Assembly: GCA_046545575.1 (NCBI GenBank)
Contig: JBKGZM010000001.1
Location: 16,657-80,656, forward strand
Length of the DNA: 64,000 nt
Source: JAGXOF01 sp046545575
GTDB lineage: Bacteria; Chloroflexota; Dehalococcoidia; SZUA-161; SpSt-899
Reading direction: 5' to 3'
Both the position numbers and the translations under genes were made by a program. The notes under the pieces were generated by a model. The model saw only the letters and a program-made list of their open reading frames with translations. It was not told the DNA's origin and did not search any database. This document shows, one piece after another, positions 34,101-42,819 of this stretch; the stretch's first letter is position 1, and every line of letters begins with the position of its first letter.

Positions 34101-34567
34101 AAACGTTGATCCTGGGGCTGGGGAATTCGATTCGTTGCGATGATGGCGTGGGCAACCGGGTTGCACAGGCACTGGAGGAGGAGTTCCATGGCTCATCGGT
34201 GAAGGTTATGGAAGCCAATGCCGACGGGCTTGCGCTGCTTGATCTGCTACCAGGTTATGACCGGGCTATCATCATCGACGCTATTGAAACGCCGCAGGGG
34301 ACGCCGGGGCAGATATACAGACTGGACAAGCAGGAGCTTATTTCATATGACTACGCTCCCACGACCCATAACATCGGCATAGGCACTGCTTTACAGTTGG
34401 GGACCAAACTCGGAATCCCGCTGCCTGAGGAAGTCATCATCTTCGCCGTGGAGGTAGGGGATATAATTTCCTTCAGTCAGGAATTGACCCCACAGGTCGA
34501 GGAGGCAGTCCCGCGGGTTATTGAGCTAATACTGCAAGAGGTAGCGCAAAAGTCACCGGAGCACTAG
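34097..34567 (+). CDS. [NiFe] hydrogenase maturation endopeptidase
   Basis: Cleaves the C-terminal peptide of the hydrogenase large subunit once nickel is inserted. 156 aa; GLGNSIRCDDGVGNRVAQAL has the first Ni-sensing acidic residue (here split as GLGNSIRCDDG and VGNRVAQAL), IIIDAIETPQGTPGQIY the second, and THNIGIGTAL the His. Initiates at TTG 34097, which overlaps the TGA of the preceding gene. The obvious substrate is MvhA at 24.3 kb with its 28-residue tail. Confidence 0.92.
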   Translation: MKTLILGLGNSIRCDDGVGNRVAQALEEEFHGSSVKVMEANADGLALLDLLPGYDRAIIIDAIETPQGTPGQIYRLDKQELISYDYAPTTHNIGIGTALQLGTKLGIPLPEEVIIFAVEVGDIISFSQELTPQVEEAVPRVIELILQEVAQKSPEH

Positions 34568-34595
34568 TACTATGGTGCCCTAATTGAGGAAGACC

Positions 34596-34937
34596 ATGCA
34601 CGAACTTCCGATTACCGAAAGCATCGTCAAAATCGCGCTGGACAAGGCTAACGAAGAACAGGCCAGCAAGATCTACGAGATAAAACTGGTTCTTGGAGAG
34701 CTGTCGGGATTTGTTCCCGATTGTATCCGGTTCTATTTCGATTTCCTGAGTAAAGACACAATCGCCGAAAACGCAACTCTCGACTTCGAATCGGTCCCAG
34801 CCGAACTCCGCTGCAGGGATTGTTCCACTGTCTCTCATCCCGAGGACAACGAGTGGATCTGTCCAAATTGCCATGGCTGGAACGTCGAGATACTCAAAGG
34901 TCGAGAGCTATATATACAAAGCATGGAGGTAGAATGA
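34596..34937 (+). CDS. hypA: hydrogenase nickel incorporation protein HypA
   Basis: 113 aa. The start must be ATG 34596, because the nickel ligand is the second residue (MHELPITES); GAGGAAG precedes it. A zinc-binding region with CRDC near 71-74 and CPNC near 88-91 follows. Delivers nickel to the large subunit with HypB. Overlaps hypB by ATGA. Confidence 0.95.
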   Translation: MHELPITESIVKIALDKANEEQASKIYEIKLVLGELSGFVPDCIRFYFDFLSKDTIAENATLDFESVPAELRCRDCSTVSHPEDNEWICPNCHGWNVEILKGRELYIQSMEVE

Positions 34938-35608
34938 GAAAGATAGATGTAGTGCAGAATGTTATGGAGGCTAACGACACTATAGCCGGGAGAAACCAGG
35001 AACTGCTGAACAAACACGGGGTTTTTGCAGTTAACATAATGTCATCCCCGGGTGGCGGAAAGACAAGTCTTATCCTCCAGACTATGGCAAAGCTGAAGGA
35101 CGAGGCCAGGATAGCTGTCATCGAGGGAGACGTCGCCTCCACAGTGGATGCCGAAAAGGTAAGGAATGATGCAGTTGAAGTGGTCCAGCTAAACACGAGG
35201 AACATGCCGGAGAGCTGCTCCCTTATGGCAGTCATGCTTGATGAAGCGATCAAGGACATGCCACTGGATGATATAGACCTGCTGCTCGTGGAAAACGTGG
35301 GGAATCTTATCTGCCCCTCGGAATTCATCCTGGGAGAGCATAAGCGAGTGGTGATCTCCAGCTTGCCGGAGGGAGATGACAAACCGGCCAAGTACCCTGT
35401 TATGTTCACCGACGCCGACGCGGTTATCATAAACAAGATCGATTTCGTGCCTTACGTTGAGTTCGACTTGCCCGGCTTCCGCAGCGCGGTTGAAGGCCTC
35501 AATCCCGATATTACTTTCTTCGAGGTCTCATGTAAGACCGGCGAGGGAATCGACGACTGGTGCTCCTGGCTGCTTGACGAGTCGAAGCGTGTCACCGGGC
35601 AAGTCTAA
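34934..35608 (+). CDS. hypB: hydrogenase nickel incorporation GTPase HypB
   Basis: 224 aa GTPase energising nickel insertion. P-loop SSPGGGKTS near residues 36-44, Walker B-like LLLVENVGNLICPSEFILGE near 118, NKID near 173 for guanine recognition. The metal site at the dimer interface, usually CH, reads ESCSL, so the His is absent while both Cys positions (in ESCSL and NLICPS) remain. No N-terminal His-rich or CXXCGC motif. Start ATG 34934 overlaps hypA. Followed by repeats before hypF. Confidence 0.93.
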   Translation: MRKIDVVQNVMEANDTIAGRNQELLNKHGVFAVNIMSSPGGGKTSLILQTMAKLKDEARIAVIEGDVASTVDAEKVRNDAVEVVQLNTRNMPESCSLMAVMLDEAIKDMPLDDIDLLLVENVGNLICPSEFILGEHKRVVISSLPEGDDKPAKYPVMFTDADAVIINKIDFVPYVEFDLPGFRSAVEGLNPDITFFEVSCKTGEGIDDWCSWLLDESKRVTGQV

Positions 35609-35653
35609 TCTCCTGCCGAAAAGCATTTAACTTTTGCCGTAAGTGAATCCCAT

Positions 35654-35691
35654 GGGGGTAGAGGAGACCGATGTCGGCCTCCTCTACCCCC
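35654..35691. repeat. 38-nt imperfect palindrome after hypB
   Basis: Half-arm GGGGGTAGAGGAG, one mismatch, then CCGA/TCGG core. Distant relative of the perfect palindrome family (17772, 52634, 62048). Confidence 0.65.
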
Positions 35692-35727
35692 GTTACAATA
35701 TTCCTTTGTCCTGATCCCCTCTCCGTG

Positions 35728-35795
35728 TCGAGGTGGGTAGGGGAGGCTTTAGCCTCCCCCGAGGGCGAATAAATTCGCCCCTACCCTTTGGGTCG
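35728..35795 (+). repeat. composite palindromic element, plus-orientation copy
   Basis: Two palindromes in a row, GGGGAGGCT-TT-AGCCTCCCC (35740-35759) and GGGCGAAT-AA-ATTCGCCC (35763-35780), flanked by GTAG and CTACCCTTTGGG. The inverted copy lies at 60565-60622. Apart from repeats, the 35609-35912 gap shows no gene. Confidence 0.8.
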
Positions 35796-35912
35796 AATGG
35801 GATGTGAGGTGGAGATGATTAAGGAGACTAATGCTGCTACAATAACTATAGATACCTAACAACATAGTGCGAGGCCCTTACGCAGCTATCAGGAAGAAGT
35901 GGGTAGTGAATA

Positions 35913-38252
35913 ATGAAAACACTTGAATCAGTTCAAATCACCGTCAGAGGCATTGTCCAGGGCGTTGGCTTCAGGCCCTTCGTGTACGGACTGGCCACAC
36001 AGCACGGGCTTAACGGGTGGGTTTACAATACCTCGGAGGACGTCAGGATAGAGGTTGAGGGTGAACCACAGAGGATCGAACAATTCTGCTTCAACCTGAA
36101 GGCCAAGGCTCCTCCTCTGGCCCGTATCGAAGAACTGACCGTTACCCATACCCAGCCATCTGGCTATACAGCATTTGAAATTAGGCACAGCGTCGCCGAA
36201 GAAGGCAAATACCAGCTCATCTCACCCGACATAGCCATGTGTAAAGACTGCCTGAGCGAACTCCTGAACCCATCCGACAGACGCTATCGCTACCCCTTTA
36301 CCAACTGTACAAATTGCGGTCCGCGCTTTACCATAATCGAAGATATGCCGTACGACCGGCCCAAGACAACCATGCGCTCCTTTATCATGTGCCCGGAGTG
36401 TCAGGAGGAATACGACAACCCGCTGGACCGCCGCTTTCATGCCCAGCCAAATGCCTGTCCCACGTGTGGTCCTCAGGTTCAACTCCTCGACAGCCAGGGT
36501 AGTCCTGTCCCCGCGAGCGAATCCTACCCGGATGTCCCGGCTCGCGCTGCTCAACTCTTCAGAAAAGGAAATATCCTTGCGATAAAAGGGCTGGGAGGAT
36601 TCCTTTTAGCCTGTGATGCCACCAACGAGTCAACGGTAAAGACCTTAAGAGAAAGGAAACGGCGGCCATCCAAGCCCTTCGCCATAATGGTTGCGGATAT
36701 CGACGAAGCCAGGCAACACTGCGTGGTCGGCCCGAAAGAGGAAGAGGTGCTCAGGTCGCCTCAGAGCCCCATTGTGCTTTTGAAGTGGAGGGAATCCCTC
36801 CTAAATCCCCCTTTCATAAAGGGGGAAACAGAGGGGTTATCCGGTATCTCCCCGGCAGTAGCTCCAAACCTGAAGTATCTGGGAGTGATGCTGCCGTATA
36901 CTCCTCTCCATCACCTCCTGATTCGGGACACAGGTTTGCCGCTTGTAATGACGAGCGGAAATCTCAGCGAAGAGCCCATTGCCAAAGATAACGACGAGGC
37001 TCTGGAGAGGCTTGCGGGGATTGCTGATTACTTCCTGGTTCACAACAGGGATATCTACTCCCGATACGACGACAGTGTGGCCATGGTGGAAAGGGAGCAG
37101 ATTCAGCTTGTCCGGCGAGCCCGGAGCTACGCTCCGTTTCCAATAACACTACCTTTCGAGGCCAGACAGGCACTCGGCTGCGGAGCCGAGATGAAGAATA
37201 CCTTCTGCCTGACCAGGGATAATTATGCCTTCCTTTCCCAGCACATCGGCGATCTGGAAAACATAGAAGCCCTGGACCACTTCGACAATACTATCTCGCT
37301 GTATAAGAGGCTTTTCCGCGTCGAACCCGAGATCATCGGCTACGACCTTCATCCGGAATACCTTGCCACAAAGTACGCTCAGGACCTCAGGGAGTCGGGG
37401 GTGAAGCTTGTGCCCGTGCAGCACCACCACGCTCATATCGTGAGTTGCATGGTCGATAACGGGATTGATACCCCTGTTATTGGTGTGGCTCTGGACGGTA
37501 CCGGTATGGGGACTGATAAGCACATCTGGGGAGGAGAGTTTCTGGTGGCTGACTTCCGGAACTTCACGAGAGCAGGGCACCTGCAGTACCTGCCGCTCCC
37601 GGGCGGGGATGCAGCCATAAAGAGGCCCTGTCGCATAGCTGTGGGTTATGTCGCCAGGCTGCTCGGGGAGAAAGCCCTGGAAGGGTTGTCCTTCATGCAG
37701 CAGGTGAGCGAAACGGAGGCGGAGATCGTTAAACGCCAGGTAGAGAAGGGTTTGAACTCCCCCCTTACCTCCAGCATGGGTCGACTTTTTGACGCAGTAT
37801 CGGCCCTCATCGGAATAAGGGCGGAGATAGGCTACGAAGGGCAGGCAGCGGTGGAGCTGGAAATGGCCACTTACGGGAACCACGTTGAGGAAATACAGAG
37901 CTACCCGTTTTACATAATCCACGAGGATGGTACGAGAACAGTACAGGTGGAGCCTTTGCTGGCATCGGTTATCGAGGACCTGAAGCGAGGGGTCTCACAG
38001 GGGGAAATTTCCCTTAAATTCCACGAGACCATAGCGGAAATGGTGAATGAGATGTGCTGTTTGATAGCCAGTGAAACAGGCGTTGGCAGGGTTGCCCTGA
38101 GCGGGGGCGTATTCCAGAATCGACTGCTACTGAGAAGGTCGGTGGAGATGCTGGAGGAGAACGGATTTCAGGTCTTTACCCACAGCCAGGTGCCGTGCAA
38201 TGACGGCGGCATCTCACTCGGACAGGCCGTCATCGCCAATTTCGGTGGGTGA
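35913..38252 (+). CDS. hypF: carbamoyltransferase HypF
   Basis: Makes the carbamoyl group from which cyanide ligands of the [NiFe] site derive. 779 aa. Acylphosphatase domain (VRGIVQGVGFRPFV), two zinc-finger pairs (CKDC...CTNCGP and CPEC...CPTCGP near residues 109-188), YrdC-like domain (KRRPSKPFAIMV, VMTSGNLSEEPI), and Kae1-like carbamoyltransferase domain with QHHHAH near 508 and SGGVFQN near 729. Near residues 292-314 a palindrome-encoded stretch (LNPPFIKGE) interrupts the YrdC-like domain in frame, adding about ten residues. Weak ribosome site. Preceded by repeats, so its promoter is unclear. Confidence 0.95.
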   Translation: MKTLESVQITVRGIVQGVGFRPFVYGLATQHGLNGWVYNTSEDVRIEVEGEPQRIEQFCFNLKAKAPPLARIEELTVTHTQPSGYTAFEIRHSVAEEGKYQLISPDIAMCKDCLSELLNPSDRRYRYPFTNCTNCGPRFTIIEDMPYDRPKTTMRSFIMCPECQEEYDNPLDRRFHAQPNACPTCGPQVQLLDSQGSPVPASESYPDVPARAAQLFRKGNILAIKGLGGFLLACDATNESTVKTLRERKRRPSKPFAIMVADIDEARQHCVVGPKEEEVLRSPQSPIVLLKWRESLLNPPFIKGETEGLSGISPAVAPNLKYLGVMLPYTPLHHLLIRDTGLPLVMTSGNLSEEPIAKDNDEALERLAGIADYFLVHNRDIYSRYDDSVAMVEREQIQLVRRARSYAPFPITLPFEARQALGCGAEMKNTFCLTRDNYAFLSQHIGDLENIEALDHFDNTISLYKRLFRVEPEIIGYDLHPEYLATKYAQDLRESGVKLVPVQHHHAHIVSCMVDNGIDTPVIGVALDGTGMGTDKHIWGGEFLVADFRNFTRAGHLQYLPLPGGDAAIKRPCRIAVGYVARLLGEKALEGLSFMQQVSETEAEIVKRQVEKGLNSPLTSSMGRLFDAVSALIGIRAEIGYEGQAAVELEMATYGNHVEEIQSYPFYIIHEDGTRTVQVEPLLASVIEDLKRGVSQGEISLKFHETIAEMVNEMCCLIASETGVGRVALSGGVFQNRLLLRRSVEMLEENGFQVFTHSQVPCNDGGISLGQAVIANFGG
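36795..36838 (+). repeat. palindromic element inserted in frame in hypF
   Basis: CCCCCTTT-CAT-AAAGGGGG (36807-36825) with flanks CCTCCTAAAT and AAACAGAGGGG. It encodes LLNPPFIKGETEG between two conserved YrdC-domain segments. Core matches a type of intergenic repeat common in environmental genomes. Confidence 0.7.
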
Positions 38253-38300
38253 ACAGACGGGTAGGCGGGCTGCCTTTGGTCGGAGTGACGTTTTTGATGG

Positions 38301-38795
38301 TTATTCCAACACCTTTGCATATAGATAGCAGTCGAAGTATGTGCCGTTTATCACCATGCGCTTCCGGAGTAAACCCTCTTTTTCGTATCCGCAATTTATC
38401 GCTACCTGTTCACTGGCCTTATTCTCAGTGGCAATAACCAGTTCTAACCTGATCAGCTCCAATTTCCTGAAAGCGTAATCCTCTATCTGTCGCAGTGCCG
38501 CCGTGGCTATTCCCATTCCCCAGTATGCCTCGTCAACAAAGTAGCCTGCCTCGCCTATATGCGGGAAGTGAAAATTGATTCTCACACCCACGCCGCCGAC
38601 GAGTTCCCCATCACAGAGTATCGCGAAATTGAACTCCGACCCTTCTTTTCTTCTCTGCTCACTCTGCCGGAGGAATTGTTCTTCCTCCTCCAGGCTTCTC
38701 ACATTTATCGGGAAGTAGGCGAATCTGGGATTGGAGAGTATCTCCCAAAACCATTTGGCATCTGAACCCTTTGATGGGCGAATCTCCACTTTCAT
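38301..38795 (-). CDS. GNAT acetyltransferase, RimJ-like
   Basis: 164 aa from ATG 38795, chosen because AGGAG lies 9 nt before it; a longer frame upstream lacks a ribosome site. N-terminal acetyltransferase fold acting on proteins or small molecules: LVGGVGVRINFH, GYFVDEAYWGMGIATAALRQI and VIATENKASEQVAINCGYEKEG show the acetyl-CoA loop and the asparagine-rich RimJ/RimL type ending. Lies convergent to hypF. Substrate not predictable. Confidence 0.88.
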   Translation of the reverse strand: MKVEIRPSKGSDAKWFWEILSNPRFAYFPINVRSLEEEEQFLRQSEQRRKEGSEFNFAILCDGELVGGVGVRINFHFPHIGEAGYFVDEAYWGMGIATAALRQIEDYAFRKLELIRLELVIATENKASEQVAINCGYEKEGLLRKRMVINGTYFDCYLYAKVLE

Positions 38796-38882
38796 AAGCG
38801 ATGCTCCTGCTCCGTTTTTCCTTCCAAGCTTGCAGAATATAGCACAAGCGTTACTGCAAATCAAATGATCAACTTACAAACC

Positions 38883-38912
38883 TTGACGAAGTCCGTATGT
38901 TTCATGTATAAG
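38883..38912 (+). promoter_or_regulatory. promoter of the molybdoenzyme operon
   Basis: TTGACG at 38883-38888, 18-nt spacer, TATAAG at 38907-38912, 57 nt before the start codon of the Mo enzyme. Confidence 0.6.
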
Positions 38913-38969
38913 ACAAATGGCGTGTAATACTCGTCGCCACCGAAACGGATACCAAGGAGGAGCACACGC

Positions 38970-41417
38970 ATGGGGAAACGTGACCATCGAATTGTTCGCA
39001 CGACCACATGGTCGGCCGGGCCCGGCTGCCACGGCGGCTGCGGGGTGCTGGCACACATAGAAGACGGAAAGCTGACGAAGATAGAGGGAGACCCCGACCA
39101 CCCCTGGAACCAGGGCAGGCTTTGCGCCAGGTGCCTGGCCATGAGGCAATATATCTATCACCCCAACAGATTGAAGCGCCCGCTCAAGCGGGTGGGGGAG
39201 CGGGGGGAGGGGAAATGGCAGGAGATCTCCTGGGATGAGGCCTTCGACCTCATAGAACAGAGGATGAAGCGAATCCGTGAGGACTATGGACCGGAAAGCG
39301 TTATCTTCTCCATGGGCACAGGACGCGACATAGGCCCGTGGATTTGCATGCTTGCCTACGCATACGGCAGCCCCAACGTAATGTTCAGTCTGAGCGGCAT
39401 CGCCTGCTACAGTCCGCGAATTGCCGCAGTGGAGACAGTCCAGGGCGACTACTGTATACTCGATGCAGCTCAGTGGCTGGAAAAGCGCTATGACGATCCG
39501 AAGTACAAAGTCCCTGAGTGTATCATTATCTGGGGCTACAATATTCCGGCAACATGCCCCGACAACGTTTTCGGGCACTGGATCATCGACCTGATGAAAA
39601 GGGGCACCAAACTCATCACCATAGACCCGAGGCTTTCCTGGTTCGCCTCCAGGTCCAAGCACTGGCTCCAGCTCAGGCCCGGCACCGACGGCGCACTCGC
39701 CATGGGCTTTCTGAACGTGATCATAAACGAGGACTTGTACGACAGGGACTTCGTGGAGAAATGGACAAACGCCCCCTTTCTGGTCAGGAACGACACTGGT
39801 AAACTCCTGCGCGGAAGCGACCTCGTGGAGGGTGGCGACTTCGACAACTTCGTCGCCTGGGATACGGTCAAGGCAGAACCAGCTGTCTGGGATTCGGGGA
39901 ACGTGGGATATAAATCGCAGAATGTAACCCCGGCCCTGGAGGGCATCTATGAAGTACCTCTAGCGGATGGGGAAAGGGTCACATGCAGCACAGTCTGGGA
40001 TTGCCTTCGCAATGAGGTAAACAAGTACCCTCCGCAGGCGGTTTCCGAGATCACCTGGGTGCCAGAGGAGAGCATCGTGGAGGCGGCCCGCTTCTACGCC
40101 AGGAGCAAGCCCGCTTCCATACACTGGGGGGTTCCTATCGATATGACTCCTGCCATCACTCCTACAGCCCAGGCCATCACCAACCTGTGGTGCATCACCG
40201 GCAATCTGGATATTCCCGGGGGAAATGTGATCTCCCGTTTTGCCTTCGATGCGGTAGCATATGCCCTGCCCGGGGCCAAGGGCGTGATCAGTTGCGACCC
40301 CGAAGCCGATAAAAAGCGGATCGGGCGCGACCAGTACGGTCCGTTGCGGCAATTCATCTGGCGGGCCCAGACGGACCTGACCCTCGACCAGATATTCACA
40401 GAGGATCCTTATCCCGTTAAGGGAATGTGGATACAGACATGCAATCCCGTGGCCAACACAGGCCTTGATCCCGATAAATGGGTGGAGGCGTTGAAGAAGC
40501 TCGACTTCGTGGTTGCCGTCGACCTGTTCATGACCCCCACCGCGGAGCTGGCCGACGTGGTTCTCCCCTCGGCTACCTTCCTTGAAAAGGACGGCGTTCG
40601 CACGTGGTGGGTGCCTCTCCAGAGCATGAACAAAGCCGTCACGGTCGATGAGTGCAAACCGGATGTCGAGATCAACTTCGAGCTGGCAAGGAGATTCGAT
40701 TCGAACTTCAGATGGAAAGACACCCATGAACTCTTCGATGAGATCATCGAGCCTTCAGGCATGAGCTATTCCGAGTTACAGGAAAAGGTCTGGACGCTCC
40801 CCCCCGAAGGCCATCCCAGTGCGCCGTACCACCGCTTTGAGAGAGGACTGTTGCGTGCCGACAGGAAACCCGGCTTCCAGACCAAATCGGGGAAGGTCGA
40901 ACTCTTTGCATCTCTGCGTGAGGAATGGGGGCTGGAGCCCCTGCCCCACTACGAGGAGCCGCCGTTCACCCCTGTAACGCGGCCAGACCTCCACAAAGAG
41001 TATCCGTTGATCCTGTCAACGGGAAGGAGATCGCCTGTTTACTTCCATTCAGAGCATCGTATGATTCCCTGGCTGCGCCAGCATGACCCCGACCCCGTGG
41101 CGGAGATTCACCCAAAGACGGCCAAAGCACATGATATCAGCGGCGGCGAATGGGTGTGGCTGGAGAACTGGCTGGGCAAGGCCAGGTTCAAGGCCAAGGT
41201 CACCCCGATAGTGCCAAGGTGGATGGTGATGGCCGCGCACGGTTGGTGGTTCCCCGAAAAGGAAGGGAAAGAGCCCTCGCTACATGGAACGTGGGAATCC
41301 AATGTCAACCGGCTTATTCCCATGGGCTCTCAGGGTAAAGACGGCCTCGGAGCACCCATAAAGCACATGCTCTGCAAGATGTACAAAGCAACAGGGAGGC
41401 ACCAGAACGATGAGTAA
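38970..41417 (+). CDS. molybdopterin oxidoreductase, DMSO-reductase superfamily
   Basis: Mo/W bis-MGD enzyme, 815 aa, without a twin-arginine signal, so cytoplasmic. N-terminal cluster motif GCHGGC near residues 19-24 and GRLCARC near 49-55; metal-ligand region SGIACYSPR near 144 suggests Cys as Mo ligand; GTDGALAMG, TNLWCITGNLDIPGGN and LPSATFLEKDG are MGD-contact motifs. C-terminal dinucleotide-binding domain LILSTGRRSPVYFHSEHR near 675. The small FeS gene overlaps by 8 nt. It is not a recognisable formate dehydrogenase; its substrate cannot be assigned from sequence alone. Confidence 0.9.
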   Translation: MGKRDHRIVRTTTWSAGPGCHGGCGVLAHIEDGKLTKIEGDPDHPWNQGRLCARCLAMRQYIYHPNRLKRPLKRVGERGEGKWQEISWDEAFDLIEQRMKRIREDYGPESVIFSMGTGRDIGPWICMLAYAYGSPNVMFSLSGIACYSPRIAAVETVQGDYCILDAAQWLEKRYDDPKYKVPECIIIWGYNIPATCPDNVFGHWIIDLMKRGTKLITIDPRLSWFASRSKHWLQLRPGTDGALAMGFLNVIINEDLYDRDFVEKWTNAPFLVRNDTGKLLRGSDLVEGGDFDNFVAWDTVKAEPAVWDSGNVGYKSQNVTPALEGIYEVPLADGERVTCSTVWDCLRNEVNKYPPQAVSEITWVPEESIVEAARFYARSKPASIHWGVPIDMTPAITPTAQAITNLWCITGNLDIPGGNVISRFAFDAVAYALPGAKGVISCDPEADKKRIGRDQYGPLRQFIWRAQTDLTLDQIFTEDPYPVKGMWIQTCNPVANTGLDPDKWVEALKKLDFVVAVDLFMTPTAELADVVLPSATFLEKDGVRTWWVPLQSMNKAVTVDECKPDVEINFELARRFDSNFRWKDTHELFDEIIEPSGMSYSELQEKVWTLPPEGHPSAPYHRFERGLLRADRKPGFQTKSGKVELFASLREEWGLEPLPHYEEPPFTPVTRPDLHKEYPLILSTGRRSPVYFHSEHRMIPWLRQHDPDPVAEIHPKTAKAHDISGGEWVWLENWLGKARFKAKVTPIVPRWMVMAAHGWWFPEKEGKEPSLHGTWESNVNRLIPMGSQGKDGLGAPIKHMLCKMYKATGRHQNDE

Positions 41418-41754
41418 CGATAAGAAACAGTACGGACTCCTGATCGATTACGAGTACTGCACCGGTTGTCATACCTGTGAGGTTGCCTGTTCCCAGGAGT
41501 ATGACTGGCCGGAGGGAATGTGCGGCATCAAGGTGATGGAAGTGGTGGAAAACTTGCCCAATGATAAGGCCTACCTGGCTTATTTACCCTTCCCTACCGA
41601 GCTCTGCCGGCTGTGTGCTGGCCGCACCAGAAAGGGCCTCCAGCCGGCCTGTGTCCAGCATTGCATGGCCGCATGCATGAAATATGGTCCTGTGGAAGAG
41701 CTTGCAAAGGAGATGAGCAAGAAACCGAGGATGGTGCTGTGGAGGCCGTACTGA
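41410..41754 (+). CDS. small FeS subunit of the molybdoenzyme
   Basis: 114 aa, DmsB/NrfC-like but short. Motifs CTGCHTCEVACSQE near residues 17-30, CRLCAGR near 67, and CVQHCMAACMKYG near 81-93, compatible with two or so cubane clusters. Overlaps the catalytic gene by 8 nt. No membrane anchor gene follows, so electrons must go to a soluble partner. Confidence 0.88.
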   Translation: MSNDKKQYGLLIDYEYCTGCHTCEVACSQEYDWPEGMCGIKVMEVVENLPNDKAYLAYLPFPTELCRLCAGRTRKGLQPACVQHCMAACMKYGPVEELAKEMSKKPRMVLWRPY

Positions 41755-41776
41755 GCAGGATTAGGAGGTTGCATCT

Positions 41777-42709
41777 ATGCGCATCGTGTTTATGGGGACA
41801 CCTGAGTTCAGCGTTCCGGCGCTCAAGAAGCTCATTGCAAGCGAGCATGATATAATCGCCGTTTACACGCAGATGGACAAGCCCGCTGGCAGGGGCAAAG
41901 CCCCGACACCTCCGCCTGTGAAGAAAGTAGCGGAGGAGAACGGACTGACGGTGTTCCAGCCAAAATCCCTGCGGGATGAAGCTGGCCGGCTGCGCAGCCT
42001 GGCCCCTGACATTATAGTCGTTGCGGCCTTCGGGCAGATACTCCCTCAGTCCGTACTGGACATTCCCGGACTGGGAGGCCTGAACATCCATCCCTCGTTG
42101 CTCCCCAAATATCGAGGCGCTTCTCCGATTGCTTCTGCTATTTTATCGGGTAATGAGGAAACGGGTGTTACCATCATGTTGATGGATACTGGAATGGACA
42201 CCGGCCCCATTCTTGCACAGAGGCGCATACCTATCGATTCCGAAGATACCGCTGAGTCGTTGGAGGGAAAGCTGGCCGAGGCAGGGGCGGAGCTTCTGAT
42301 GAAGGCCCTGCCGGAGTGGGCTGAGGGGCGCATTACTCCACAACCTCAGAGGGACGAGGAGGCCAACTATACCAGTCCGCTCTCCAAAGCTGATGGAAAG
42401 ATGGACTGGAATCTTTCGGCTGGTGAATTGTGGCGCAGGGTTCGGGCCCTGTATCCATGGCCGGGGTGCTACACCCGCTGGCAGGGGAAGATGCTCAAGG
42501 TACTGGACGCGGTTCCGGTTCCCTCTACTGAGGGAGCGTCACCGGGGGTGGTTGTTTCTTTACCAGATGGTGCTCCTGCACCGGTGGGGGTGGGGACGGG
42601 GGAGGGGATACTGGGACTCCGCCGGATTCAGCTCGAGGGAAAGAAAGCAATGTCGGCCAATGATTTTCTGCGCGGACAGAGGGGGTTTATCGGGGCGAAG
42701 TTGGGGTAA
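41777..42709 (+). CDS. fmt: methionyl-tRNA formyltransferase
   Basis: Formylates initiator Met-tRNA with 10-formyl-THF. 310 aa, full length: MRIVFMGTPEFSVPALKKL, the loop DKPAGRGK, LNIHPSLLPKYRGASPI with the formyl-THF motif, and GVTIMLMDTGMDTGPIL, followed by the C-terminal OB-type domain. AGGAGG ribosome site. It follows the molybdoenzyme pair by 22 nt. A repeat element marks its 3' side. Confidence 0.96.
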   Translation: MRIVFMGTPEFSVPALKKLIASEHDIIAVYTQMDKPAGRGKAPTPPPVKKVAEENGLTVFQPKSLRDEAGRLRSLAPDIIVVAAFGQILPQSVLDIPGLGGLNIHPSLLPKYRGASPIASAILSGNEETGVTIMLMDTGMDTGPILAQRRIPIDSEDTAESLEGKLAEAGAELLMKALPEWAEGRITPQPQRDEEANYTSPLSKADGKMDWNLSAGELWRRVRALYPWPGCYTRWQGKMLKVLDAVPVPSTEGASPGVVVSLPDGAPAPVGVGTGEGILGLRRIQLEGKKAMSANDFLRGQRGFIGAKLG

Positions 42710-42716
42710 AGGTGTC

Positions 42717-42796
42717 TTTCGACCGAAGGGAGAAATCTTCAGGGTTTGAACGTGACACAACACAAGATTTCTCGTCCGCCGAAGGCGGACTCGAAA
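42717..42796. repeat. TTTCGA-bounded inverted element, copy 1
   Basis: Starts TTTCGACCGAAGGG and ends TCGAAA; inside, AGAAATCTT and AAGATTTCT face each other and a GTCCGCC-GAA-GGCGGAC hairpin follows. Lies between convergent fmt and the nfnB-like gene and may act as a two-way terminator. The second copy is at 60361-60539. Confidence 0.8.
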
Positions 42797-42819
42797 TGAC
42801 CTAAGGTAGAGCCTTTCCC

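Noticed and set aside
33117..34196. 359-codon minus-strand frame over the SufB-like gene
   Set aside because: Antisense of a clear SufB family gene; no recognisable motifs and no ribosome site.
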